This document shows positions 1 through 6,902 of a stretch of DNA of 24,773 nt, piece after piece. This stretch comes from an uncultured Clostridia bacterium (GTDB lineage Bacteria; Bacillota; Clostridia; UBA1381): assembly GCA_934463455.1 (NCBI GenBank), contig CAKSJU010000021.1, forward strand, positions 1 through 24,773. The letters run 5' to 3'. Under the pieces are notes generated by a model that was not told where the DNA came from, searched no databases, and saw nothing but the letters and a program-made list of their open reading frames with translations. Each line of letters begins with the position of its first letter. Within the stretch, counting starts at the first letter, position 1. Position numbers and translations under genes: made by a program.

Positions 1-57
1 ACCCCACAGAAAGTTTTCCGGCATTTTAAAATCCTTTAATGAAAAAATATCATACAT
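1..57 (-). CDS. GH1 beta-glucosidase, 5' end only (partial)
   Basis: Reading the minus strand from the ATG at 57-55, the frame is open to the window edge and gives MYDIFSLKDFKMPENFLWG. The segment PENFLWG is the typical N-terminal motif of glycoside hydrolase family 1 (beta-glucosidase or 6-phospho-beta-glucosidase), where FLWG precedes the first strand of the TIM barrel. A GAGGAGG ribosome site lies at 72-66, eight bases before the ATG, and a consensus promoter is just upstream, so this is a genuine gene start and not a chance frame. Only 19 codons are present. The catalytic glutamates and the sugar-versus-phosphosugar specificity cannot be judged. No signal peptide is apparent, so a cytoplasmic enzyme is likely. 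It is divergent from spoIIAA and shares its 200-bp control region. Confidence 0.7.
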   Translation of the reverse strand, partial: MYDIFSLKDFKMPENFLWG

Positions 58-86
58 TATGTATTCCTCCTCACATCATCTATTAA

Positions 87-115
87 AGTATAACAGTTTC
101 TTTTTTGTATGTCAA
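87..115 (-). promoter_or_regulatory. Sigma-A-type promoter of the GH1 gene
   Basis: On the minus strand a perfect -35 TTGACA (115-110) and the -10 TATACT (92-87) are separated by 17 bp. The predicted start near 80 leaves a leader of about 22 bases that contains the GAGGAGG ribosome site. This is one of the closest consensus matches in the window. Confidence 0.8.
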
Positions 116-131
116 GAAATAAAAGACTTTT

Positions 132-174
132 TGACGAAAAAAAGTTTTTGTCGATTTCTTCTCATAATTCGTCA
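132..174. promoter_or_regulatory. Cluster of three Spo0A-box-like sites
   Basis: The Spo0A box is known as TGNCGAA. Two exact matches occur: TGACGAA at 132-138 on the plus strand and TGACGAA at 174-168 on the minus strand. A near match, TGTCGAT, lies at 149-155. They sit between the GH1 promoter and the predicted sigma-H promoter of spoIIA, which is where Spo0A~P is known to activate spoIIA in Bacillus. The boxes are short and the region is AT-rich, so chance is possible, but two exact matches plus one near match within 43 bp in front of this operon is persuasive. Confidence 0.55.
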
Positions 175-193
175 AAACAAGTGTGTTTTCGCC

Positions 194-223
194 AAAGGGG
201 ATAACATATACTTCAGAGAACTT
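194..223 (+). promoter_or_regulatory. Putative sigma-H promoter of the spoIIA operon
   Basis: The Bacillus sigma-H pattern is RNAGGAWWW, 11-12 bp, RNNGAATWW. Here AAAGGGGAT (194-202), a 12-bp spacer and AGAGAACTT (215-223) fit with two mismatches in the -35 and one in the -10. It lies 20 bp downstream of the last Spo0A-box-like site. No good sigma-A promoter was seen on the plus strand of this spacer. The assignment rests on the motif and on the known sigma-H control of spoIIA. Confidence 0.45.
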
Positions 224-259
224 TATATTAGGCAAAAATGCCGGAAAGGATGATAATAC

Positions 260-595
260 ATGGAAATAAAGCTTTTGGGTGAAAAAAGGGCGGTGCTTGT
301 GAAAATTGACGGCGAGCTGGATCATCATATAGCAGGCTCTTTGAGAGAAGCGGTGGACTCAAAAATCAGATGTACGAACGCTGTTAATGTTATTTTTGAT
401 TTTTCAAACGTCGGATTTATGGACAGCTCGGGAATAGGTGTTATAATGGGACGCTACAGAGCGGTAAAGACGCTGGGCGGAACTGTGGTGATTTTCGGTC
501 AGAATATGCAGATTAAGCGAATTGTGGAAATGTCGGGAATAGATAAAATAGTCAAAATTGCCGATACGCTTGACGGCGCGCTTGAGCTTATTTAA
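260..595 (+). CDS. spoIIAA: Anti-sigma F factor antagonist SpoIIAA
   Basis: This is a 111-residue STAS-domain protein, close to the usual 116 of Bacillus SpoIIAA. In its unphosphorylated form it binds the SpoIIAB-SigF complex and frees SigF in the forespore. The signature MDSSGIGVIMGRY is at residues 54-66, and Ser56, the first serine of DSSG, corresponds to the serine phosphorylated by SpoIIAB (Ser58 in B. subtilis). GELDHH at 18-23 is also conserved. The ATG at 260 follows AAAGGA (245-250) at nine bases. It is the first gene of a three-gene operon, 16 bp ahead of spoIIAB. Two features point to onset-of-sporulation control by Spo0A and sigma-H: the upstream Spo0A-box-like sites and the sigma-H-like promoter. 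Identification is secure from the motif and from the adjacent partners. Confidence 0.97.
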   Translation: MEIKLLGEKRAVLVKIDGELDHHIAGSLREAVDSKIRCTNAVNVIFDFSNVGFMDSSGIGVIMGRYRAVKTLGGTVVIFGQNMQIKRIVEMSGIDKIVKIADTLDGALELI

Positions 596-611
596 GAAAG
601 GAATGAAAAAA

Positions 612-1037
612 ATGAAAAATAGAATGAGACTGGAATTTGCTTCGGAATCCTGCAATGAAAGATTTGCAAGAATGTGCGCGACAGCATTTGCCGCAGTTTT
701 GGATCCGACCGTTGAGGAAATAGCGGAAATAAAAACAGCGGTATCCGAAGCGGTAACCAATGCGATAATACACGGTTACGAAAATACCGAGGGGACGGTT
801 GTGCTTGAGGGAGAAATACATAATAATGAAATAACATTTGTAATTCATGACGACGGGTGCGGAATAGATAATATAGAAAAAGCGCGTGAGCCGCTTTATA
901 CGGGCAAGCCGGAGATGGAGCGTTCGGGAATGGGATTTTCGATAATGGAATGTTTTACGGATAAAATGACAGTGGAGAGCGCACCGGGAAAGGGGACAAC
1001 GGTGACAATGAGCAAGGTAATTAAAAATGACGGATAA
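612..1037 (+). CDS. spoIIAB: Anti-sigma F factor / serine kinase SpoIIAB
   Basis: This 141-residue GHKL-fold protein kinase holds SigF inactive and phosphorylates SpoIIAA. The N box EAVTNAIIHGYEN is at residues 46-58, the G1 box DDGCGI at 80-85, and the ATP-lid motif SGMGFSIM at 105-112, followed by GKGTTV. The frame is open further upstream, but the ATG at 612 is preferred. It lies nine bases after AAAGGA (597-602), and the resulting start MKNRMRLEF matches the MKNEMHLQF start of the Bacillus protein. The ATG at 603 would leave no space after the ribosome site. The last 11 bases overlap sigF, so translation of the two is probably coupled, which suits the need for matched amounts of sigma and anti-sigma. 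Confidence 0.96.
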   Translation: MKNRMRLEFASESCNERFARMCATAFAAVLDPTVEEIAEIKTAVSEAVTNAIIHGYENTEGTVVLEGEIHNNEITFVIHDDGCGIDNIEKAREPLYTGKPEMERSGMGFSIMECFTDKMTVESAPGKGTTVTMSKVIKNDG

Positions 1038-1734
1038 CGCACTTTTATTGGAGCGCATAAAAGACGGTGATGAAAGCGCCAGAGATGAACTTGTAAAAAA
1101 TAATATGAAGCTTGTGGGCAGCATAGCGGCACGTTTTACCGGGCGAGGATACGATTGGGAGGATTTATCTCAGATAGGCGCAATGGGACTTTTAAAAGCG
1201 ATAGATAAATTTGATTTGAGCTACGGAGTAATGTTTTCGACCTATGCCGTACCGGTTATTATGGGAGAAATAAAAAGATTTTTGCGTGATGACGGAATGA
1301 TAAAAATAAGCAGAAGCATAAAGGAAACGGCGGCAAAAGGAAAAAAATATGCCGAAAATCTTTGCGCAAAGCTGGGAAGAGAGCCGACAACATCGGAAAT
1401 AGCGAAAGAGTCGGGAATAGACGAGGAAGAATTAATGGAAGCATTTGACGCGGTTATGCCGGTAGATACTCTTACTGCATTTGATTCGGAGGGAAAAGAG
1501 CAGGAAATAAAAATTGCGGATACGGAATTTTCGGAGGAAAATATAATAAACAAAATTTTTGTTTCGGATATGCTGACAAGCCTGCCGAAAAGAGAAAGGC
1601 AGATTATTGCCCTGCGGTATTTTAAGGGAAAAACGCAGAGTGAAACCGCAAAATTAATCGGAGTGTCACAGGTGCAGATTTCAAGACTGGAAAAAAATAT
1701 TATAAACAAGCTGAAAGCAAAGTTTTCAGGTTAA
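1027..1734 (+). CDS. sigF: Forespore RNA polymerase sigma factor SigF
   Basis: A 235-residue sigma-70 family factor. Region 2 spans about residues 26-95, with DLSQIGAMGLLKAIDKFD at 46-63 and the -10-recognition helix around STYAVPVIMGEIKRFLRDD (71-89). Region 3 follows (about 97-150). Region 4, with its helix-turn-helix, is at about 180-232 (KRERQIIALRYF, then SQVQISRLEKN). Length and order match SigF/SpoIIAC, the first forespore-specific sigma factor. Its position directly after spoIIAA and spoIIAB separates it from the similar SigG and SigB. The ATG lies inside the end of spoIIAB with only a weak AAGGT upstream, consistent with translational coupling. Its last nine bases overlap the end of a convergent small gene on the minus strand, and no clear terminator follows. 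Confidence 0.95.
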   Translation: MTDNALLLERIKDGDESARDELVKNNMKLVGSIAARFTGRGYDWEDLSQIGAMGLLKAIDKFDLSYGVMFSTYAVPVIMGEIKRFLRDDGMIKISRSIKETAAKGKKYAENLCAKLGREPTTSEIAKESGIDEEELMEAFDAVMPVDTLTAFDSEGKEQEIKIADTEFSEENIINKIFVSDMLTSLPKRERQIIALRYFKGKTQSETAKLIGVSQVQISRLEKNIINKLKAKFSG

Positions 1735-1953
1735 AACGATTTCGCAAAGTATGCGCGGCGGTACCGATATTCGGTGACTTGAAACCTGCTTAAAGCGGGA
1801 GTCGTATATGTCAACATTCACGCTTCCGGCGGCGATTAAAGTATACTGAGACGGAACCTCCCGAATCAGGGGATGAGGCAAAAAATATCCGTCTGCGGAT
1901 ATGTATATTATTTTTCGGTTTGTTCTATTAACAAATTTGACCCATGATGTCAC
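1726..1953 (-). CDS. Hypothetical small protein, 75 residues
   Basis: I do not recognise this protein. The minus-strand frame starts with GTG at 1953, nine bases after a near-perfect AAAGGAGG (1970-1963), and ends at a TGA within the last codons of sigF. That ribosome site is among the strongest in the window and is the main reason to accept the gene. The protein is short, has no cysteine pair, signal peptide or clear membrane segment, and alternates hydrophobic and polar residues (WVKFVNRTNRKIIYIS, then SVNVDIYDS), which suggests a small beta-rich domain. No convincing promoter was found: a TTTACA at 2002-1997 lacks a good -10. It is divergent from the metallophosphoesterase gene. It could instead be a chance frame in the spacer after sigF. 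Confidence 0.5.
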   Translation of the reverse strand: MTSWVKFVNRTNRKIIYISADGYFLPHPLIREVPSQYTLIAAGSVNVDIYDSRFKQVSSHRISVPPRILCEIVLT

Positions 1954-2036
1954 AATGATAAACCTCCTTTACAAAATAATATCTATAATAAAATTATGTA
2001 AACCGTAAAGTTTTTGTGAATAAATAAACTTTTCTC

Positions 2037-2065
2037 TTGTCAACCGTAAAAAAAAATGATACAAT
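2037..2065 (+). promoter_or_regulatory. Sigma-A-type promoter of the metallophosphoesterase gene
   Basis: TTGTCA (2037-2042) and TACAAT (2060-2065) are separated by 17 bp, one mismatch from consensus in each box. The predicted start is near 2072, about 28 bases before the GTG start codon. Confidence 0.65.
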
Positions 2066-2099
2066 ATAGTCCGTACTTGATTGTGATTGGGGTGATTGG

Positions 2100-2786
2100 G
2101 TGGCTCTTTATGCTATATCCGATTTACATTTACCTCTCGGGGTAAACAAGCCGATGGATATATTCGGCAGTAAATGGGAAAATTATGTTGAACGTCTTTT
2201 CGGAAACTGGCAGAGCATTGTAAAATCGAATGACACGGTTGTTCTTCCGGGAGATTTTTCGTGGGCTACATATATAAATGATGCAAAAAAAGATTTTGAG
2301 TATCTGAATAAATTGAACGGAAAGAAAATACTATTAAAAGGTAACCATGATTATTGGTGGGAAACGATGAGTAAAATGAAAAAATTTCTTGCCGAAAACG
2401 GTTTTGATTCGATTTCAATTTTGCAGAATAATTCTTATCTGTATAAAGATATTGCAATATGCGGCACTCGCGGATGGATAATTACGGGAAATGCCGACGA
2501 TAAAATGATATATGAAAGAGAATACGGACGGCTTGAGCTTTCTTTAAAGAGTGCGCCGCCGGATAAAAGGAAATTTGTTTTTCTTCACTATCCTCCGATT
2601 TTGCCGAATAACTCGGAAAATCCGATAATTGAATTGATGAAAAAATATAACGTGGAAAAATGTATTTACGGACATTTACATGCGAAAAGTTCGGAAAAAG
2701 CCGTAAAAGGTGAGGTCGGCGGTATAAAATATTTGTTGGTTTCATGCGATTATCTTGGATTTATGCCCATTAAATTATCCGATTAG
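2100..2786 (+). CDS. Metallophosphoesterase (calcineurin-like)
   Basis: A 228-residue protein with the complete metal-binding set of the calcineurin-like phosphoesterase superfamily: SDLH (Asp8, His10), PGDFSW (Asp52), GNHDYWW (Asn82, His83, Asp84), LHYPP (His163) and GHLH (His192, His194). These residues bind two divalent metals and activate water for phosphoester hydrolysis. The sequence resembles the group annotated as predicted phosphohydrolases near COG1768, whose substrate is not established. There is no signal peptide, so it is probably cytoplasmic. The start is GTG at 2100, because GGGGTGAT (2089-2096) pairs with the GGTGAT part of the anti-Shine-Dalgarno complement at a suitable distance. 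It has its own promoter and appears to be transcribed alone, ahead of the separately promoted tig operon. Confidence 0.85.
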   Translation: MALYAISDLHLPLGVNKPMDIFGSKWENYVERLFGNWQSIVKSNDTVVLPGDFSWATYINDAKKDFEYLNKLNGKKILLKGNHDYWWETMSKMKKFLAENGFDSISILQNNSYLYKDIAICGTRGWIITGNADDKMIYEREYGRLELSLKSAPPDKRKFVFLHYPPILPNNSENPIIELMKKYNVEKCIYGHLHAKSSEKAVKGEVGGIKYLLVSCDYLGFMPIKLSD

Positions 2787-2827
2787 TCAAAAAAAATTGA
2801 TAAATTGTGAAAATTTTTTAAAAGACG

Positions 2828-2856
2828 TTGCAATTTGTATAAAAATATGGTATAAT
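2828..2856 (+). promoter_or_regulatory. Sigma-A-type promoter of tig-clpP
   Basis: TTGCAA (2828-2833), a 17-bp spacer and a perfect TATAAT (2851-2856). The predicted start near 2863 gives a leader of about 60 bases. I saw no CIRCE or CtsR-like operator, so heat-shock control is not evident from the sequence. Confidence 0.75.
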
Positions 2857-2922
2857 CTATTGGATGTAATACGGAATAAGCTAAAAAGCCTATTTTGAAT
2901 AAAACTAAGGAGGATTTACACA

Positions 2923-4209
2923 ATGGGTGTAAAAACAGAACAAGTTGAAAAAAATCTTGTAAAATTGACATTTGAAGTATCAGCAGAAAAATTTGAAGAA
3001 GGTATGCAGAAAGCGTATCTAAAAAATGTGAAAAAAATAAATATTCCGGGATTCAGAAAAGGTAAAGTTTCCCGCGCGATGATTGAAAAATATTATTCGC
3101 CGAGCGTATTTTACGATGATGCGATAAACTATGTACTTCCCGAAGCGTATGAGGCTGCTTTGAAAGAGTCGGGTGCCGATTCGGTTGCAAAGCCGGAAAT
3201 AGACGTGGAAGAAATCAAAAAGGGTGAGCCGGTTGTATTTACCGCTTTGGTAACAACTAAACCGGAGGTAAAGCTTGGAAAATATAAAGGTATAGAAATC
3301 AAAAAAACAGAACATACTGTAAAAAAAGCGGAAGTTGACAAAGAACTTGAAGCGGAAAGAAACAGAAATGCAAGAATTGTTCCGGTTGAAGACCGTCCGG
3401 TTGAAAAGGGAGATATTGCGGTTATCGATTTTGAAGGATTTGCGGACGGCGTTGCATTTGCCGGCGGAAAGGGCGAAAACTATGACCTTGAAATAGGCTC
3501 AGGCAGTTTTATCCCGGGATTTGAAGACCAGATTATCGGTGCAAATTCAGGGGATGAGATTGAAGTAAATGTTACTTTCCCGGAGGAATATCATGCTGCT
3601 GATTTGGCAGGTAAACCTGCAATGTTTAAGGTTAAGGTAAATGAAATTAAAAAGAAAGAGCTTCCCGAGCTTGACGATGATTTCGCTTCGGAAGTAAGTG
3701 AATTTGAAACACTTAAAGAGTACAAAAAGAGCGTGAAAGGACGTTTGCAGAAAGCAGCGGACGAAAAAGCAAAGAACGAAGCTGAAAATGCCGTAATCGA
3801 TGCGGCTGCGGCAAATTGCGAAATTGATATTCCCGCTGCAATGATTGAAGCGCAGATTGACAGAATGATTAATGATTTTGCACAGCGTCTTTCCTATCAG
3901 GGAATGTCGCTTGACCAATATTTGCAATATACAGGCTCAAACCTTGAAGCTATGAGAGAAAACTTTAAAGAACAGGCAGAAAAACAAGTCAGAGTTTCAC
4001 TCATGATAGAGGCTGTTGCAAAAGAAGAGGGCATTGAAGCAAGCGAAGAAGAAGTAAATGCAAAAATAGAGGAAATGAGCAAACAGTACAACATGGAGCT
4101 CGATAAGCTCAAAGAGCTTTTGAGACCCGAGGACATGGACGGAATTAAGAAAGATGTGGAATTTACAAAAGTTATTGAGCTTTTGGTTAAAAATTCCGTT
4201 ACGGAATAA
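2923..4209 (+). CDS. tig: Trigger factor, ribosome-associated chaperone and prolyl isomerase
   Basis: At 428 residues this has the normal length and three-part layout of trigger factor, which binds near the ribosomal exit tunnel and shields nascent chains. The ribosome-docking signature GFRKGK is at residues 43-48 of the N-terminal domain (about 1-115). The FKBP-like prolyl isomerase domain is at about 150-245, containing GDIAVIDFEGFADG and GSGSFIPGFEDQIIG. The helical C-terminal substrate-cradling domain is acidic and charge-rich, roughly 250-428. The ATG follows a strong AAGGAGG (2907-2913) at nine bases. It is the first gene of an apparent tig-clpP unit, 39 bp ahead of clpP. This order is common in Firmicutes and groups folding with degradation. 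Confidence 0.97.
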   Translation: MGVKTEQVEKNLVKLTFEVSAEKFEEGMQKAYLKNVKKINIPGFRKGKVSRAMIEKYYSPSVFYDDAINYVLPEAYEAALKESGADSVAKPEIDVEEIKKGEPVVFTALVTTKPEVKLGKYKGIEIKKTEHTVKKAEVDKELEAERNRNARIVPVEDRPVEKGDIAVIDFEGFADGVAFAGGKGENYDLEIGSGSFIPGFEDQIIGANSGDEIEVNVTFPEEYHAADLAGKPAMFKVKVNEIKKKELPELDDDFASEVSEFETLKEYKKSVKGRLQKAADEKAKNEAENAVIDAAAANCEIDIPAAMIEAQIDRMINDFAQRLSYQGMSLDQYLQYTGSNLEAMRENFKEQAEKQVRVSLMIEAVAKEEGIEASEEEVNAKIEEMSKQYNMELDKLKELLRPEDMDGIKKDVEFTKVIELLVKNSVTE

Positions 4210-4248
4210 TTCTTGTCCGCAATAAAAATTCGGAGAGGATGATTTATA

Positions 4249-4836
4249 ATGAGTTTGGTACCTATGGTAGTTGAACAAACAGGCAGAGGAGAGCGTTCTT
4301 ACGATATTTTCTCGAGACTTCTGGAAGACAGAATAGTATTTTTGGGAGAAGAGGTAAACGACGCGACGGCAAGCCTGGTTGTTGCGCAGCTTTTGTTTTT
4401 GGAGGGCAAAGACCCGGATAAAGATATTCAGCTTTATATAAACAGCCCCGGCGGCTCGATAACAGCCGGAATGGCAATATACGATACCATTCAGTATATA
4501 AAATGCGATGTTTCGACAATATGTGTAGGCATGGCGGCGAGCATGGGAGCGTTTTTGCTTGCTGCAGGTACAAAGGGCAAAAGATATGCTCTTCCGAACA
4601 GCGAAATAATGATACATCAGCCGCTCGGCGGAATGCAGGGTCAGGCAACCGATATGCAGATACATGCTGAAAGAATTATAAAAATTAAAAAACACATGAA
4701 TGAAATTTTGAGTGAACGTACGGGACAGCCGATAGATGTTATTACGGCGGATACCGAACGTGATAATTTCATGTCTGCGGAACAGGCAAAGGCATACGGC
4801 TTGATTGATGAGGTAATAACAAGAAAAGATAAGTAA
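4249..4836 (+). CDS. clpP: ATP-dependent Clp protease proteolytic subunit
   Basis: A 195-residue serine peptidase of family S14 that forms the two-ring proteolytic chamber used with ClpX or ClpC. The catalytic triad is visible: Ser98 in GMAASMGAFLLAAG, His123 in MIHQPLGG and Asp172 in ERDNF. The YINSPGGS glycine-rich strand that shapes the oxyanion region is at residues 63-70. Family members are often processed after a short propeptide. Here the N-terminal stretch before Glu9 (MSLVPMVV) is of that type, but cleavage cannot be shown. The GGAGAGG ribosome site (4232-4238) precedes the ATG by ten bases. A long hairpin follows the gene and may reduce readthrough into clpX. Confidence 0.97.
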   Translation: MSLVPMVVEQTGRGERSYDIFSRLLEDRIVFLGEEVNDATASLVVAQLLFLEGKDPDKDIQLYINSPGGSITAGMAIYDTIQYIKCDVSTICVGMAASMGAFLLAAGTKGKRYALPNSEIMIHQPLGGMQGQATDMQIHAERIIKIKKHMNEILSERTGQPIDVITADTERDNFMSAEQAKAYGLIDEVITRKDK

Positions 4837-4843
4837 TTACTGT

Positions 4844-4892
4844 GAGCCGGAACGTTGGATTAATATTTTTTAACGTTCCGGCTTAATGTTTT
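4844..4892 (+). terminator. Hairpin between clpP and clpX, probable partial terminator
   Basis: An 11-bp perfect stem, GCCGGAACGTT (4846-4856) with AACGTTCCGGC (4872-4882), can extend by two to three pairs at its base and has a 15-base loop. The following stretch is T-rich but broken (TTAATGTTTT), so termination may be incomplete, allowing clpX to be expressed at a lower level. Confidence 0.6.
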
Positions 4893-4939
4893 ATTATCTA
4901 TTATTATAGCTTTGGCATGTCGGAAAGGATATGAGATAT

Positions 4940-6187
4940 ATGTCAAAAAATGATGAGAGTAAACAATGCAGATGTTCTTTTTGCGGAAAAAGCGAAAGCG
5001 AAGTGCAAAGGCTTATTTCCGGTCCGGGAGTATATATATGCAATGAATGTGTAGCTCTTTGCGACAGCATTTTGGGCGGAGAATATGATGCAAAAAATTA
5101 TGATATTGATTTGGGAAAATTACCTAAGCCGAAAGAAATAAAGGAGGTTCTTGACCAATATGTTATCGGGCAGGAGCAGGCGAAAAAAATACTTTCGGTC
5201 GCGGTATATAACCATTATAAGAGGATAGAGCATCATAATATTGAAGATGATGTGGAATTGCAAAAAAGTAATATTTTACTTATAGGTCCTACAGGCTCGG
5301 GAAAAACATTTCTTGTTCAAAATCTTGCAAGAATATTAAATGTTCCGTTTGCAATTGCCGACGCGACATCGCTTACCGAAGCGGGATATGTCGGCGAGGA
5401 TGTGGAAAATATTCTGCTTAAGCTTATACAGGCGGCAGATTATGATATAGAAGCGGCGGAACGCGGAATTATTTATATAGATGAAATTGATAAAATTGCA
5501 CGTAAATCTGAAAATGTTTCCATAACACGTGATGTCAGCGGCGAGGGCGTTCAGCAAACCTTGCTGAAAGTGTTGGAAGGCACTGTTGCGTCTGTTCCTC
5601 CCGCGGGCGGCAGAAAGCATCCGCATCAGGAATTTATTCAGATTGATACAACAAATATTTTATTTATATGCGGAGGCGCATTTGACGGGATTGAAAAGAT
5701 AATAGGCGGAAGAGTCGGTAAAAAGGGACTTGGTTTCGGAGCGGATGTTTCGGGAAAGCGTGAAGAGGACATAAACGAGCTTTTAAAGCAAATTACTCCT
5801 CAGGATTTATTAAAATTCGGACTTATTCCGGAATTTATCGGCAGACTTCCGGTGATTGCAAAGCTTGATAAGCTTGACCGTGAGGCACTCATTAAGATTT
5901 TGACCGAGCCGAAAAACGCGCTTATTAAACAATATATGGCATTGTTTAATATAGATGGGGTTGAGCTTGAATTTGAGCCTGACGCAGTCAAGGCTATTGC
6001 CGATAAGGCAATTAAGCGTGATACCGGCGCAAGAGGCTTGCGTTCTATAATTGAAGAAACTATGACGGATATTATGTTTGAACTTCCGTCGGATAACAGT
6101 ATTAAAAAATGTGTTGTTACAAAAGATTGTATTACCGATAACGTTGAGCCTAAGCTGTTGGGTGAGGAGAAGAAATACGGAACGTAA
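4940..6187 (+). CDS. clpX: ATP-dependent Clp protease ATP-binding subunit
   Basis: AAA+ unfoldase that recognises substrates and feeds them to ClpP. With the start used here (415 residues), the N-terminal zinc-binding domain has Cys12, Cys15, Cys34 and Cys37. Walker A GPTGSGKT is at 116-123, the pore loop GYVGED at 149-154, Walker B IIYIDEID at 177-184, the RKH pore loop at 225-227 and the sensor-2 segment GARGLRS near the C terminus. The ClpP-docking tripeptide is LGF (264-266) where E. coli has IGF, a conservative change. An in-frame ATG at 4931 is only one base from AAAGGA (4924-4929). The ATG at 4940 is ten bases away and gives a typical N terminus, so it is preferred. The lon gene, often found after clpX in Firmicutes, is absent here. 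Confidence 0.96.
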   Translation: MSKNDESKQCRCSFCGKSESEVQRLISGPGVYICNECVALCDSILGGEYDAKNYDIDLGKLPKPKEIKEVLDQYVIGQEQAKKILSVAVYNHYKRIEHHNIEDDVELQKSNILLIGPTGSGKTFLVQNLARILNVPFAIADATSLTEAGYVGEDVENILLKLIQAADYDIEAAERGIIYIDEIDKIARKSENVSITRDVSGEGVQQTLLKVLEGTVASVPPAGGRKHPHQEFIQIDTTNILFICGGAFDGIEKIIGGRVGKKGLGFGADVSGKREEDINELLKQITPQDLLKFGLIPEFIGRLPVIAKLDKLDREALIKILTEPKNALIKQYMALFNIDGVELEFEPDAVKAIADKAIKRDTGARGLRSIIEETMTDIMFELPSDNSIKKCVVTKDCITDNVEPKLLGEEKKYGT

Positions 6188-6196
6188 TAAAAGCTG

Positions 6197-6230
6197 ACGG
6201 CATTGCTCTTGTTAGCAATGCCGTTTTAAT
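6197..6230 (+). terminator. Rho-independent terminator after clpX
   Basis: An 11-bp perfect stem, ACGGCATTGCT (6197-6207) with AGCAATGCCGT (6214-6224), a 6-base loop and TTTT immediately after. It starts nine bases after the clpX stop and ends about 25 bases before pgmB. As no promoter is visible between it and pgmB, it may act as an attenuator between housekeeping and sugar genes. Confidence 0.75.
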
Positions 6231-6251
6231 ATTGTGAAAGGGTGATATTAT

Positions 6252-6887
6252 ATGATTAAAGCAGTTATTTTTGATTTGGACGGAGTGCTTGTTTCAACAG
6301 ATGAAATGCACTTTAAGGCATGGTCAAGGCTGGCTGAGGAAATAGGTATAACGAGCTTTACAAAAGAAGATAATCTTCGTCAGCGCGGTGTCAGCAGAAT
6401 GGCATCTCTGGAAATAGTTCTGGAAAAAAGCGATAAGAAATTTTCGACGGAAGAAAAAGAAAAGCTTGCCGAAAGAAAAAATACATACTATTGTGAAATG
6501 CTTAAAAGCCTCACTCCAAATGATGTTTTGGACGGAGCTTTGGAATTTTTGAAATACCTAAAAGCAAACGGAATAAAAACGGCTGTAGGATCGGCAAGCA
6601 AAAATGCTCCGATTATTCTCGAGAGGACAGGCTTGAGAGAATATCTTGACGCTGTCAGCTGCGGATTGGATGTTACGAAATCAAAGCCGGACCCCGAGGT
6701 GTTTTTGGTTGCCGCAAAAAAGCTTGGTATTGCTCCCGAAGATTGTCTTGTTGTTGAAGATGCGCATGCGGGAATTATGGCGGCGAAAAACGGCAATATG
6801 TATGCGCTTGCGGTAGGAGCGGCATACGGTGATGATATGGCTGATTTCTCAATGAAAAACCTGGCAAAGCTCGAAGCAATTATATAA
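6252..6887 (+). CDS. pgmB: Beta-phosphoglucomutase (HAD superfamily)
   Basis: This 211-residue cytoplasmic HAD enzyme is predicted to convert beta-glucose-1-phosphate to glucose-6-phosphate. Catalytic Asp8 and Asp10 are in FDLDGVL. The cap-domain motif RGVSR (45-49) contains the arginine used by beta-phosphoglucomutases to bind phosphate. GSASKNAP (113-120) and Lys145 supply motifs II and III, and the metal-binding acidic pair is Glu169-Asp170 in VVEDAHAGI. The RGVSR cap motif and pairing with a GH65 phosphorylase distinguish it from generic HAD phosphatases. AAAGGGTGAT (6237-6246) serves as ribosome site. The stop codon is 15 bp from the GH65 gene, so the two form an operon whose products act in sequence. 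No separate promoter was identified. Confidence 0.92.
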   Translation: MIKAVIFDLDGVLVSTDEMHFKAWSRLAEEIGITSFTKEDNLRQRGVSRMASLEIVLEKSDKKFSTEEKEKLAERKNTYYCEMLKSLTPNDVLDGALEFLKYLKANGIKTAVGSASKNAPIILERTGLREYLDAVSCGLDVTKSKPDPEVFLVAAKKLGIAPEDCLVVEDAHAGIMAAKNGNMYALAVGAAYGDDMADFSMKNLAKLEAII

Positions 6888-6902
6888 TAGCGGAGGTGTG
6901 TT

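Noticed and set aside
59..253. 64-codon plus-strand frame in the GH1-spoIIAA spacer
   Set aside because: It lies over the promoters and Spo0A-box-like sites, starts on the antisense of the GH1 ribosome site, has no ribosome site of its own and gives a low-complexity product.
1242..1709. 155-codon frame antisense to sigF
   Set aside because: It is a shadow of sigF codon use, serine- and isoleucine-rich, with no ribosome site, and lies wholly inside a certain gene.
4931..4939. Earlier ATG for clpX
   Set aside because: It is only one base from the ribosome site; the ATG at 4940 has normal spacing.
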